From Candidatus Zhuqueibacterota bacterium (GTDB taxonomy: Bacteria; Zhuqueibacterota; Zhuqueibacteria; Thermofontimicrobiales; Thiofontviventaceae), in the NCBI GenBank assembly GCA_016926625.1, contig JAFGOE010000105.1, positions 1 to 48,278 of the forward strand: a stretch of DNA of 48,278 bases, read 5' to 3'. Within the stretch, counting starts at the first letter, position 1; the number at the start of each line of letters is the position of its first letter. The position numbers were made by a program, and so were the translations under genes. Below the pieces are notes generated by a model. That model saw nothing but the letters and a program-made list of their open reading frames with translations, made no database searches and was not told the DNA's origin. Below are positions 17,643 through 26,808 of the stretch, one piece after another.

Positions 17643-20459
17643 ATGAAAACGCGAATCAGCTTTCTGATGACCTTAATACTGAGTTTCATGATCATAGGCT
17701 GCTCATCAGATCCGGTCACCGTTCAATCGATTCAGAACGGTGTGCAGCTGGAGATGAAAACCCAGCATGTAAAGGTACAGTTCTATGCCGATGATATGGT
17801 GAGAGTGGTTAAATGGCTCCCTCAGGCCAATCAGGAAAAGAGGAGTCTGGTCGTTCTACAGACAGAGCTGCCGGAAATTCAACTTGAGATGCGGGAGAGT
17901 CAGCATTATGTCAAATTATGCACAGATCGCTTGTGTGTAACTATCTCAAAGAGAGACGGTGAAGTGAATTACCTCGACCACAATGATCGTATTATTCTGA
18001 AAGAGCAAGGGAGAGCGCTGATCAAACAGAACAGCCAGAAGCATGGTGATGGTTACACTATTCAACAGAAATTTGAATTGACCAGGCATGAGGGAATCTA
18101 TGGATTGGGTCAGCATCAGGATGGTTACATGAACTATCGCGGAAAGTCTGTAAAACTGGTGCAAACCAACACGGATGCAGTTACGCCATTTCTTGTCTCT
18201 ACGCAGAAATATGGCATTTTGTGGGACAATTATTCGAAGACTATTTTCGATGATACCAACGGCGAGACATCGCTCTGGTCCGAGGTAGGCGACCAAGTCG
18301 ATTACTATTTCATCTACGGGGATAATCTGGATGAGGTTATTGCAGGTTACCGCGACCTTACGGGTCATGCTCCGCTGTATGGTAAATGGGCCTACGGTTA
18401 TTGGCAGAGCAAGGAGCATTATGAGGATCGTACCGAATTACTCAGCGTGGCGGAGGAATATCGAAAGCGAAGGATCCCGATCGATAACATCATTCAGGAT
18501 TGGGACTATTGGGAGGGACGTGAAAATTGGAGTCAGATGTTTTTCGATGAAAAGAAATTCCCCCGTCCGACCGAGATGGTAGCGCGGATCCATCAGATGA
18601 ATTATCACATGATGATATCCATCTGGCCGGGACTGGGTTACAATACGCCGATCCACAAGGAGATGGCGAAGAAAGGGTATCTGTTTGATACCGTTGGTTG
18701 GGGCACGTTCAAATACTATGATGCCTACAATCCCGATGCCAATGATCTCTACTGGAACTATCTGAAGAAGGGGTTGTATTCGACCGGTATCGATGCATGG
18801 TGGATCGACTCCACCGAACCGGACATCGTGAATGCTACCACGAAGGAAGCAGAAGAATACGAGATGAAGCAGGTCGGTATGAATCATCTCGGCACCTGGG
18901 CGCGATATCTGAATACCTATTCGCTGGCCATGACAGAGGCTTTGTACAATAATTTACGCAAAGAGACGGACCAGCGACGTGCGTATATACTCACACGATC
19001 CGCCTTCGCAGGCCAGCAGCGATGCGCCACCACCACCTGGTCGGGCGATATCGGGGCCAGTTGGGAAATTTACAGAAATCAGATCTCCGCAGGTCTTAAT
19101 TTTTGCATGGCCGGTATTCCTTACTGGACGTTCGATATAGGTGCATTCGTGATTGGCGCATATGGTGGTGTTTTCATGAACGGCGGTAAGGATCCGGCGT
19201 ATCAGGAATTATATGCCCGAATGTTCCAGTTCGGTGCGTTCTGTCCGATCTTCCGCGCGCATGGCTCAGAGACGCCGCGGGAGATCTGGGAATTCGGCGA
19301 ATTCGTCCCCGTGTTGGTTAAGTTTGATAACTTACGTTATCGACTGCTGCCCTATATCTATTCATTAGCCTGGCAGGTTACGAACGATGGTTACACCATG
19401 ATGCGCGGCTTACCCATGGATTTCGTCGACGATCAAAAGACCTATTCGATCGACGATCAGTTCATGTTCGGACCTGCGATGATGGTATGTCCGGTCACCG
19501 AATATATGATTCACAAGCCGCCGGAACCGAGTGTGTTGATTGAACCAGTGCACTTTAAGACTCCGGATGGAAAGCCTGGAATTCTGGCCACATACTATCA
19601 GGATCCGGATTTCAGCACGGTGAGCCATCAGCAGATCGAGCCCAATATTGAACACGTATGGTACACCGGGCGGCCGGAATATCTAACAGACTCCACTTTC
19701 GCGGCACGCTGGGAGGGTAAACTGGTTCCACCCGAAACGGGCAAATATCAATTCCATCTGGTCAGTTACGATGCGAAACGTTTATATCTCGATGGAAAAC
19801 AACTGCCTTATGTCTATACGAGCGTGGAGCAGTATACGAAAGATGTGCAATTGGATGCCAATCAGGAATATAGCTTTGTTCTTGAGATGGAAAACCGGTC
19901 GACCGGTGCGGCCAAGATGAAATTACACTGGAAGACGCCAGCAATTTTCTCCGAGGAACAACGATTTGAAAACCGGGAGATGACACGATCGGTCTATTTG
20001 CCTGCAGGACATCGATGGATCGATTTCTGGACGGGCGAGGTGTTTGAAGGCGGACAGACCATAGCGGCGGACGCATCGATCGATAAAATTCCGTTGCTCG
20101 TGAAAGTCGGATCCATTATCCCCATGGGACCGTTCCTCCAATATTCAGATGAAAAACCAGCCGATCCGATCGAATTACGTGTCTGCCCTGGCGCCGATGC
20201 CAGTTTTAACTTATATGAAGATGAAAATGATACGTACAATTATGAAAAAGGGGTTTGCGCAACGATTAAGTTCGATTGGGATGATGCGAACAGACGGTTG
20301 ACGATACATGACCGGCAGGGTAAATTCCCCGGCATGTTAGAGAAGCATACGTTTAACGTGGTACTGGTAGGTCCAGATCAGGGCACCGGCCTGGAGATAA
20401 CCGCGCAGCCGGATAAGGTAGTGCTGTACGAAGGGGTGAAAACGGTGGTGCAGTTTTAG
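17643..20459 (+). CDS. GH31 lipoprotein with C-terminal-side PA14 insert, probable alpha-xylosidase or alpha-glucosidase
   Basis: 938 aa. Lipobox IIGC near residue 20. The N-terminal GH31 sandwich (YGLGQHQDGYMNYRG) runs straight into the barrel with no insert. The nucleophile is D389 in WWIDSTEPD and the acid/base is D469 in TWSGDI. A PA14 domain (~645-770: ILATYYQDPDFS, ARWEGKLVPPETGKYQFHL, RLYLDGKQLPY) is placed after the barrel, inside the C-terminal beta domains, unlike the upstream GH31 where it is in the N-terminal sandwich. The end (SVYLPAGHRWIDFWTG; FNLYEDENDTYNYEKG) is usual for the family. The two GH31 enzymes are clear paralogues but differ in domain order, so they probably act on different linkages or chain positions. 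The substrate is inferred. Confidence 0.87.
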   Translation: MKTRISFLMTLILSFMIIGCSSDPVTVQSIQNGVQLEMKTQHVKVQFYADDMVRVVKWLPQANQEKRSLVVLQTELPEIQLEMRESQHYVKLCTDRLCVTISKRDGEVNYLDHNDRIILKEQGRALIKQNSQKHGDGYTIQQKFELTRHEGIYGLGQHQDGYMNYRGKSVKLVQTNTDAVTPFLVSTQKYGILWDNYSKTIFDDTNGETSLWSEVGDQVDYYFIYGDNLDEVIAGYRDLTGHAPLYGKWAYGYWQSKEHYEDRTELLSVAEEYRKRRIPIDNIIQDWDYWEGRENWSQMFFDEKKFPRPTEMVARIHQMNYHMMISIWPGLGYNTPIHKEMAKKGYLFDTVGWGTFKYYDAYNPDANDLYWNYLKKGLYSTGIDAWWIDSTEPDIVNATTKEAEEYEMKQVGMNHLGTWARYLNTYSLAMTEALYNNLRKETDQRRAYILTRSAFAGQQRCATTTWSGDIGASWEIYRNQISAGLNFCMAGIPYWTFDIGAFVIGAYGGVFMNGGKDPAYQELYARMFQFGAFCPIFRAHGSETPREIWEFGEFVPVLVKFDNLRYRLLPYIYSLAWQVTNDGYTMMRGLPMDFVDDQKTYSIDDQFMFGPAMMVCPVTEYMIHKPPEPSVLIEPVHFKTPDGKPGILATYYQDPDFSTVSHQQIEPNIEHVWYTGRPEYLTDSTFAARWEGKLVPPETGKYQFHLVSYDAKRLYLDGKQLPYVYTSVEQYTKDVQLDANQEYSFVLEMENRSTGAAKMKLHWKTPAIFSEEQRFENREMTRSVYLPAGHRWIDFWTGEVFEGGQTIAADASIDKIPLLVKVGSIIPMGPFLQYSDEKPADPIELRVCPGADASFNLYEDENDTYNYEKGVCATIKFDWDDANRRLTIHDRQGKFPGMLEKHTFNVVLVGPDQGTGLEITAQPDKVVLYEGVKTVVQF

Positions 20460-20525
20460 TGATCTGTTTAATGGACATAGTGACCAACGAAAGGCTATGA
20501 CCATGAAGAAAAAGAAAAAAAGCAT

Positions 20526-20729
20526 CAACACGAAGCACACGAAGAAAAGATTTGATCACGAAGGACACGAAGAAAAGATTTATCCATGAAGCATTAGAGG
20601 AACAAGAAGTGCTATACACCTGACCATTAGAAAACAATAGATTATAATAAAATAGTATTAAATAAATTTCTTAAAGGTGGCCGGGTTAAGGGGCTTCGTG
20701 TTCTTTATATTCTTCGTGAGCTTCGTGTT
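20526..20729. repeat. Hairpin element D (CTTCGTG type, degenerate)
   Basis: The left part carries ACACGAAG, CACACGAAG, ATCACGAAG, GACACGAAG units interrupted by AAAAGATTT (seen twice). The right part is a G-rich lead (GGTGGCCGGGTTAAGGGG) then CTTCGTGTT, a decayed unit, CTTCGTGAG, CTTCGTGTT. It fills the spacer between the GH31 and GH51-like genes. Confidence 0.78.
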
Positions 20730-20778
20730 AATTTTTTTTCAATAATTTAAAAATCAAAAATATCCAAGGAGTCCGACC

Positions 20779-22725
20779 ATGAATTTTCGTTACACCATAT
20801 TGCTTACACTCATCTTAGCCATTACCTCGTTACCCCTCATCGCCCAGGAAGAAGAAAACTGCTTCCTCTACGACTTTGAGCCGAAATACGCCACGATACC
20901 GGTTTATGAGGAAGTAGAAAACGTAACCGATGATCCCACTGTAACTTTTACGATCAAGACAGCAGACACGCTCGGCAAGGTTTCTAAATACGTCTTCGGT
21001 AACGCCGTCGCCGTATGGGTCGGGCAGGATCAGAACAATCCGACGCTGGTGGAACATCTGGAGAAGTTAGCGCCCACGTTCATACGTTTCCCGGGCGGCA
21101 GTTGGTCGGATATCTACTTTTGGAACGGCAATCCGGGCGACCTGCCGAATACGATACCTGATGGCACGAACAATGGTCAGCCGATCGGACTGCATCCGCA
21201 ATATGGTCCGAACTATCCTCTGACCTTCGACAGGTATCTTGATATGCGCGATCAAGTCGACTGTCAAGGACTGATTACGATAAACTATGGATATGCCCGG
21301 TATGGTTTAAGCGACCGACCCGCAGAGCAGGCGGCGCATCTGGCGGCGGAGTGGGTACGATATGACGGTGGTATGACGAAATTCTGGGAGCTCGGTAACG
21401 AGAACGCCGGACCCTGGGAGGCTGGCTGGCAGATTGATACCACGGTGAATAAGGATGGTCAACCTCAGATCATTAATGGTGAGACCTATGGGAAGCATTT
21501 CAAGATCTTCGCCGATTCGATGCGGGGTGCGGCTGCCGAGTTGGATGAGACGATTTATATCGGCGGTCAGGTTCTTCACTACGATGGCACTGGCAGCTGG
21601 AACGTTGCCGATCGGCAATGGAACGAGGGTTTCTTCAGGGAGGTCGGTGATGCAGCGGATTTTTACGTGATGCATAATTATTTTGGGAACAGTACCAGCT
21701 CCGTGAAAAATCAGGTCAATCTGGCTCGTGTCGAAATTCAGCGCAACATTGATTTTATCCGGCAGGATATCCGCAATAAAGGAGCTGCTTCCAGGCCTAT
21801 TGCGATTACGGAATATAATATCCACGTGGGTGGTGAATCGGATTATGAAAAGAGGACATCGATAGGAAACGCCATGCAGGGCGTGGTATTAATCTGTGAG
21901 ATGATAAAAAGGAATATGGGTCTTGCAGCGCGCTGGCTCGTGGCCAACTGGGAATCCGACGGCATGTTCTATTTCGGTCCCAGTTCTTCCATCCCTCTCT
22001 GGAATCCGCGTCCCGCTTTTTATTTTTTATATTATCTACAGAAGTTCGTGGGAGACCATGCGATCAATACGGCTGTGGTGGGATCGAGCAACGATGTGCT
22101 GACCTATGCCACTCTTTTCTCCTCCGGTGAGATCGGTGTAATCGTGATGAATATTGGGACGGCCGATCAGATCGTCCATCTAAATCCCGGATCCTATGGA
22201 GTAGGGGATCGATTTTACGTATATTCACTTCAAGGAGATGATGAAAGCGTCTGGCCGCAGGGAGTTTTTGTAAACGATGAAGGTCCCGTGAGCCCTGCAT
22301 GGGGACCGCTTGATTATCTGGATGAGATCCCGGCTCGGGCGTATTCTATCGGCAGCGATATAAGGCTGTACTGTCCCGAGCGATCGGTGCAATATGTGAT
22401 GATCGAACCCGGTGATAATTACATCGCCGTCAGAGACATCAGCAAACCCGCGTTTGTCGAACAGTTTACCCTGCATCAAAATTACCCGAATCCGTTCAAT
22501 GCGAGGACCATGATTACGTATGAGTTACCCCGCTCGGCAGAGATAACGTTAAAGATAGTCGATGTCACCGGGCGTGAGGTGGCTACGATTTTAGAGAAGG
22601 AACGGCAGGAGCCAGGTATTCATGCGATTGCATTCGACGCCGCCGACCTTCCAACCGGTGTCTACGTTTACCAACTCTCCAGTTCTGATTTCGTTCAGAC
22701 GAGAAAGATGTTGATGATCAAGTGA
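20779..22725 (+). CDS. Clan GH-A glycosidase (GH51-like) with T9SS sorting domain
   Basis: 648 aa, AAGGAG 7 nt before the ATG. Signal peptide 1-22 (ends LIAQE). The barrel has IRFPGGSWSDIYFW, typical of alpha-L-arabinofuranosidase-like GH51/GH39 folds. The likely acid/base is E208 in WELGNENAG and the likely nucleophile is E345 in AITEYNIHVG. A beta-sandwich follows the barrel, as in GH51. The last ~80 residues are a type A T9SS sorting domain (HQNYPNPFN near 567; IVDVTGREVATIL; TGVYVYQL). The enzyme is therefore probably delivered to the outer surface, unlike its lipoprotein neighbours. Alpha-L-arabinofuranosidase is the best guess, but an endo-acting enzyme of a related family is possible. 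Confidence 0.72.
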   Translation: MNFRYTILLTLILAITSLPLIAQEEENCFLYDFEPKYATIPVYEEVENVTDDPTVTFTIKTADTLGKVSKYVFGNAVAVWVGQDQNNPTLVEHLEKLAPTFIRFPGGSWSDIYFWNGNPGDLPNTIPDGTNNGQPIGLHPQYGPNYPLTFDRYLDMRDQVDCQGLITINYGYARYGLSDRPAEQAAHLAAEWVRYDGGMTKFWELGNENAGPWEAGWQIDTTVNKDGQPQIINGETYGKHFKIFADSMRGAAAELDETIYIGGQVLHYDGTGSWNVADRQWNEGFFREVGDAADFYVMHNYFGNSTSSVKNQVNLARVEIQRNIDFIRQDIRNKGAASRPIAITEYNIHVGGESDYEKRTSIGNAMQGVVLICEMIKRNMGLAARWLVANWESDGMFYFGPSSSIPLWNPRPAFYFLYYLQKFVGDHAINTAVVGSSNDVLTYATLFSSGEIGVIVMNIGTADQIVHLNPGSYGVGDRFYVYSLQGDDESVWPQGVFVNDEGPVSPAWGPLDYLDEIPARAYSIGSDIRLYCPERSVQYVMIEPGDNYIAVRDISKPAFVEQFTLHQNYPNPFNARTMITYELPRSAEITLKIVDVTGREVATILEKERQEPGIHAIAFDAADLPTGVYVYQLSSSDFVQTRKMLMIK

Positions 22726-22908
22726 TGGGTGTTAAAACAGAGTTTAGGATTATTTATGTCTGATATCACTTAAAAAATGACTTGATAAAACAGAAAAGTT
22801 TTTGTAAGTTTAATATCAACATTAAATTGAGAAATCTAGAGAGTTAAGTGAACAATGCAATTTTGGCATGGCCCTGGTGGTGAAATTAGGATTCTATGGA
22901 ACAGCATA

Positions 22909-23103
22909 ACCACGAAACATTACTACAAAGCAAACGAAGAACACGAAGATCACGAAGAAAAACATTACACGAAGCTCACGAAGAACCACACCCATACCCC
23001 TGAAGAAAAAAATTTTTATTTAAAATTTAATATTAAATTCTTCGGGTAGTGGGGAAGTGGGCTTCGTGAGCTTCGTGTCCTATACTTCGTGAGCTTCGTG
23101 TCT
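22909..23103. repeat. Hairpin element E (CTTCGTG type)
   Basis: Left arm: ACCACGAAAC, then AACGAAG, AACACGAAG, ATCACGAAG, a gap, ACACGAAG, CTCACGAAG, and CCACACCCATACCCC. An AT-rich middle is bracketed by CCTGAAGAA and TTCTTCGGG, giving an inner stem. Right arm: G-rich lead, CTTCGTGAG, CTTCGTGTC, CTATACTTCGTGAG, CTTCGTGTC. The right arm stops 9 nt before an in-frame ATG of the fucose isomerase frame. Bases 22726-22908 show nothing recognisable. Confidence 0.82.
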
Positions 23104-23138
23104 AATTTTTTATGAAAAAAACAATAAGAGAGAAAAAG

Positions 23139-24905
23139 ATGACGAATAAAAACATCTATCCGAAAGTCGGCCTGCGTCCGACCATCGACGGTCGCTGGGG
23201 CGGTGTAAGGGAATCTCTTGAAGTGCAGACCATGAACATGGCTAAATCCGCGGCGAAGTTGATCTCATCATCGCTCAGCTATCCCGACGGGAGTCCGGTC
23301 GAATGCATCATCGCCGACACCACCATCGGAGGAGTCGCCGAAGCCGCTGCCTGTGCCGAGAAGTTTCGTCTCGCGAATGTGGGTGTATCGTTAACGGTTA
23401 CTCCCTGCTGGTGTTACGGCAGCGAGACCATGGACATGGATCCATATATCCCAAAGGCGGTATGGGGGTTCAACGGAACCGAGCGACCCGGTGCGGTGTA
23501 TCTGGCGGCGGTGTTGGCAGGACACAATCAGAAAGGTTTGCCTGCATTCGGTATCTATGGGCGCGATGTGCAGGACGCAGACGATACCAGTATCCCGGCC
23601 GATGTGAAAGAGAAAATGATCCGCTTCGTGAGGGCAGCGCTGGCCACGTCGCAGATGAGGGGGAGATCGTACCTCTCGATGGGATCGGTTTCCATGGGCA
23701 TCGCCGGGTCTATCGTGGATGCTGACTTTTTCCAGGATTATTTGGGGATGCGCAATGAGTACATCGATACGACCGAATTCCTCCGCCGCATGGATCGGGT
23801 AATTTACGATAAAGAGGAATATGCCAGAGCATTGGCCTGGGTGAAGCGTAACTGCAAAGAGGGGAAGGATTACAACAAGTCGCCCAAAACCAGAGCCCAA
23901 AAGGATGAGGAATGGGAGAAGGTTGTGAAGATGGTGCTCATCGCACGCGACCTGATGGTAGGAAATCCGCGGCTGAAAGAGATGGGATTCCCGGAGGAGT
24001 CATACGGTCACAACGCCATCGCGGCGGGATTTCAGGGACAGCGGCAATGGACCGATTATCAGCCGAACGGCGATTTTTTAGAGGCGATTCTGTGTTCATC
24101 GTTCGACTGGAACGGGGTGCGCCAGCCGTATATCGTTGCTACGGAAAATGATGCCCTCAATGGCGTTACCATGCTATTTGGATTTCTGCTGACCAATACG
24201 GCGCAGATGTTTTCGGACATCAGGACCTATTGGAGTCCGGAAGCGATCCAACAGGTGACCGGAGTGAAACTGAGTGGGTTGGCGGAGCACGGCGTGATCC
24301 ATCTGATTAACTCAGGTGCCTCGGCTCTTGATTTCAGCGGGCAGCAGAAAAGGGGAGATCAACCTGTGGTGAAACCCTTCTGGGAGATCACGGACGAAGA
24401 AGTCGATAAGTGCCTTAAAGCCACGAACTGGTGTCCTGCTAATCGTGAGTACTTCCCTGGTGGTGGGTTCTCGTCCGAATTTCTGACCCGTGGCGGCATG
24501 CCCATCACGGTATCGCGCATCAATCGCGTGAAAGGGCTTGGTCCGGTTATTCAAATTGCCGAGGGCTATACCGTAGATCTGCCGGATAAAGTCAACCATG
24601 CGCTGGCTGACAGGACGGATCCGAGCTGGCCGACCACCTGGTTTGCGCCCAGGCTGACGGGTGCGGGCGCGTTCAAGGATGTCTATTCGGTGATGGCCAA
24701 TTGGGGAGCCAATCACTGCGCTTCGAGCTACGGACACGTAGGAGCGGATCTGATCACCCTGGCGTCGATATTGCGTATTCCGGTGTGCATGCATAATATC
24801 CCGGAGGATAAACTATTCAGGCCTTCTGCCTGGAGCACCTTCGGCATGGATCCCGAGGGAGCGGATTACAGGGCGTGCAAAAACTACGGAGCGTTGTATA
24901 GGTAG
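23139..24905 (+). CDS. fucI: L-fucose isomerase
   Basis: 588 aa from ATG 23139, close to the ~591 aa of E. coli FucI. The ATG at 23112 would add nine residues but has no SD and abuts the repeat element; GAGAGAAAAAG precedes the chosen start. Similarity to FucI runs end to end: [20 protein letters not shown] at the N-terminus, [35 protein letters not shown], and [17 protein letters not shown]. The Mn-binding residues of the E. coli enzyme correspond to E336 (VATEND), D360 (SDIRTYW) and H533 (YGHVGAD). It is a cytoplasmic enzyme converting L-fucose to L-fuculose; D-arabinose may also be accepted. It precedes a fucose permease, but no fuculokinase or aldolase is in the window. Confidence 0.96.
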   Translation: MTNKNIYPKVGLRPTIDGRWGGVRESLEVQTMNMAKSAAKLISSSLSYPDGSPVECIIADTTIGGVAEAAACAEKFRLANVGVSLTVTPCWCYGSETMDMDPYIPKAVWGFNGTERPGAVYLAAVLAGHNQKGLPAFGIYGRDVQDADDTSIPADVKEKMIRFVRAALATSQMRGRSYLSMGSVSMGIAGSIVDADFFQDYLGMRNEYIDTTEFLRRMDRVIYDKEEYARALAWVKRNCKEGKDYNKSPKTRAQKDEEWEKVVKMVLIARDLMVGNPRLKEMGFPEESYGHNAIAAGFQGQRQWTDYQPNGDFLEAILCSSFDWNGVRQPYIVATENDALNGVTMLFGFLLTNTAQMFSDIRTYWSPEAIQQVTGVKLSGLAEHGVIHLINSGASALDFSGQQKRGDQPVVKPFWEITDEEVDKCLKATNWCPANREYFPGGGFSSEFLTRGGMPITVSRINRVKGLGPVIQIAEGYTVDLPDKVNHALADRTDPSWPTTWFAPRLTGAGAFKDVYSVMANWGANHCASSYGHVGADLITLASILRIPVCMHNIPEDKLFRPSAWSTFGMDPEGADYRACKNYGALYR

Positions 24906-24939
24906 TTGATCGATTTAGGGTGGTTTATAAAAAATTTAA

Positions 24940-25200
24940 ACCATAAAGGACACGAAGGACACGAAGCCCCCAACTCCACCCCAGAAGTAAAAAATGTCAT
25001 TGTGAGGCGCCCGTAGGGCGGGTGACGAAGCAATCCCTTTGACTGTTGTACCGGACAATAGGAGTAAGTTAAAGTCGTCGCATACTAGTTTTACAACGGG
25101 CATGCTCCTCGCAATGAAAGATATGGTTGTTTCAATATTTTTTGTTCTCTGGGTGGGGTGGCTTCGTGTTCTTCGTGTGTCCTTCGTGTGCTCCGTGGTT
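24940..25200. repeat. Hairpin element F (CTTCGTG type) carrying a nested insertion
   Basis: Left arm: ACCATAAAG, GACACGAAG, GACACGAAG, CCCCCAACTCCACCCCAGAA. Right arm: TTCTCTGGGTGGGGTGG, CTTCGTGTT, CTTCGTGTGTC, CTTCGTGTG, CTCCGTGGTTT. The C-rich and G-rich inner segments are complementary. The loop is much longer than in other copies because a REP-like element occupies 24995-25120. It fills the spacer between the fucose isomerase and permease genes. Confidence 0.85.
24995..25120. repeat. REP-like element, copy 2, nested in element F
   Basis: It begins TGTCATTGTGAGG (24995-25007) and ends CCTCGCAATGAAAG (25107-25120), the same ends as the element at 11258-11459. It has the shared GACGAAGCAATCCC segment at about 25024-25037. 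Its right half is diverged: the complementary GGGATTGCTTC is not intact. Confidence 0.75.
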
Positions 25201-25262
25201 TCTGATGAGGACTTCAACTATCTTTTGTGAATTAAATCAATATAAAAAATAGGATCTCGTAT

Positions 25263-26537
25263 ATGCCTAAAACCTCTGAACCTCTACTGAAATACCAGGG
25301 ACATAACTACGTCCTGCCTTTCATTCTGTTGACGACACTCTTCTTCATGTGGGGACTCGCCAACAACATGACCGACACATTATTGGCTGCTTTCAAGAAA
25401 ATAATGACCATGAGCGATTTTCAGACCTCCTGGATCCAGGTCGCCTTCTACGGTTCCTATTTCTGTCTGGCATTGCCAGCGGCGATATTCATCAGGAAGT
25501 TTACCTATAAGTCGGGCGTTGTATTAGGATTATTGATGTTCATTGTGGGAGCGTTTCTGTTTTACCCGGCGAGCAAGACCATGGTGTACGGCCACTTCCT
25601 GGCGACTCTGTTTATATTAGCCGGCGGATTGTCGGTGCTGGAGACCACGGCGAATCCGTATGTGATCGTACTGGGTTCTCCTCATAACGCGACGCAGCGA
25701 TTAAACCTCGCGCAGTCGTTTAATCCCTTCGGCTCGATTGCGGGCATTTTGTTGAGCAGGGTGTTTATCTTATCCAGGCTAAATGCCGCGTCTGCCTTGG
25801 AACGATCTCAGATGACGGCTGAGCAGTTGTATCAGGTACGGTCTGCGGAGCTGAACGCGGTGATGGGGCCTTACGTCGGTGTCGGTATTTTTTTGTTATT
25901 GCTGTGGCTGGTTATTGTGCAGACGAAGATGCCGAGGGCGTTTGAGAGCTCGAGTACGGACGGCATCTTAAAATCGCTCAATCGATTAATCAAGAATAAA
26001 AATTACAGACTGGGGGTAGTCGCCCAATTTTTCTACGTCGGTGCTCAGATCGGCGTGTGGTCGTTCACGATTAGATATGTAATGAATGAGATTAACTTGA
26101 ATGAGGCATCGGCAGCAGAATGGTATCTTGCGGCGTTGGTGTTATTTACAGTATCGCGCTTTTTATTTACGGGATTGATGAAATATTTCAAGCCGGGAAA
26201 GTTACTCTCCGCGGCGGCGGTTTTAGGCATGATCAGTACGTTGATCGTTATATTTGCTAACGGATATCCTGCGGTAATCGCACTGGTATCCATTTCAGGA
26301 TTCATGTCGCTGATGTTCCCCACTATATTCGGCATCGCGGTGGAGGGATTAGGGGACGATACGAAGATAGGCGGCTCCGGCCTGATCATGGCGATACTCG
26401 GCGGTGCGGTGCTGACGGCGGTTCAGGGGCAGGTATCGGATTTAACGGGCAACATCCACTATTCGTATATCGTGCCGTTCATCTGTTTTGCGGTGATCTT
26501 ACTGTATGGACTCAGGAGGAGAAGGGTGGAGGGGTGA
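25263..26537 (+). CDS. fucP: L-fucose:proton symporter (FHS family MFS)
   Basis: 424 aa with about 12 hydrophobic segments. The start of TM1 matches the FucP pattern FFMWGLANNMTDTLL. D38 and E127 (GGLSVLETTANPY) correspond to the functional Asp46 and Glu135 of E. coli FucP. LNLAQSFNPFGSIAG is also conserved. The family imports L-fucose, and some members import glucose/galactose or N-acetylglucosamine, so the neighbouring fucose isomerase is the reason for the specific call. AGGA lies upstream of the ATG. It sits in the inner membrane and supplies the isomerase directly. Confidence 0.9.
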   Translation: MPKTSEPLLKYQGHNYVLPFILLTTLFFMWGLANNMTDTLLAAFKKIMTMSDFQTSWIQVAFYGSYFCLALPAAIFIRKFTYKSGVVLGLLMFIVGAFLFYPASKTMVYGHFLATLFILAGGLSVLETTANPYVIVLGSPHNATQRLNLAQSFNPFGSIAGILLSRVFILSRLNAASALERSQMTAEQLYQVRSAELNAVMGPYVGVGIFLLLLWLVIVQTKMPRAFESSSTDGILKSLNRLIKNKNYRLGVVAQFFYVGAQIGVWSFTIRYVMNEINLNEASAAEWYLAALVLFTVSRFLFTGLMKYFKPGKLLSAAAVLGMISTLIVIFANGYPAVIALVSISGFMSLMFPTIFGIAVEGLGDDTKIGGSGLIMAILGGAVLTAVQGQVSDLTGNIHYSYIVPFICFAVILLYGLRRRRVEG

Positions 26538-26551
26538 TTTTAAAAAGGCAT

Positions 26552-26700
26552 GGACACGAAGATCACGAAGCCCTACCCCACCCAAAAGCATGTAACTACA
26601 TAGAACACAGAATCCACCTCCACATCCGCCCGAAAAATTGTTTTATAATATTTGGGAGGTGGTGGGGTGTTGCTCTGTATTCTCTGTGCACCCTGTGGTT
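26552..26700. repeat. Hairpin element G, chimera of both unit types
   Basis: The left side carries CTTCGTG-type complement units (GACACGAAG, ATCACGAAG, CCCTACCCCACCC) and then CTCTGTG-type ones (TAGAACACAG, AATCCACCTCCACATCC). The right side is wholly CTCTGTG-type: GGGAGGTGGTGGGGTG, CTCTGTATT, CTCTGTGCA, CCCTGTGGT. So this copy looks like a solo CTTCGTG left arm abutting a CTCTGTG-type element. It fills the spacer before the regulator gene. Bases 26701-26808 hold nothing else recognisable. Confidence 0.75.
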
Positions 26701-26808
26701 TAATCTTTTCATTAGTTATAGGGCTTCATGTGCTGTGGGAGATAGTTCGTTTTATAGCCTCCCACGCTCAAGCCTTAAAATAACGATGCAATATTTAGCA
26801 GAACAATT

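Noticed and set aside
23391-23900. Minus-strand 169-codon frame
   Set aside because: It is antisense to the strongly conserved fucose isomerase and matches no family that I can recognise.
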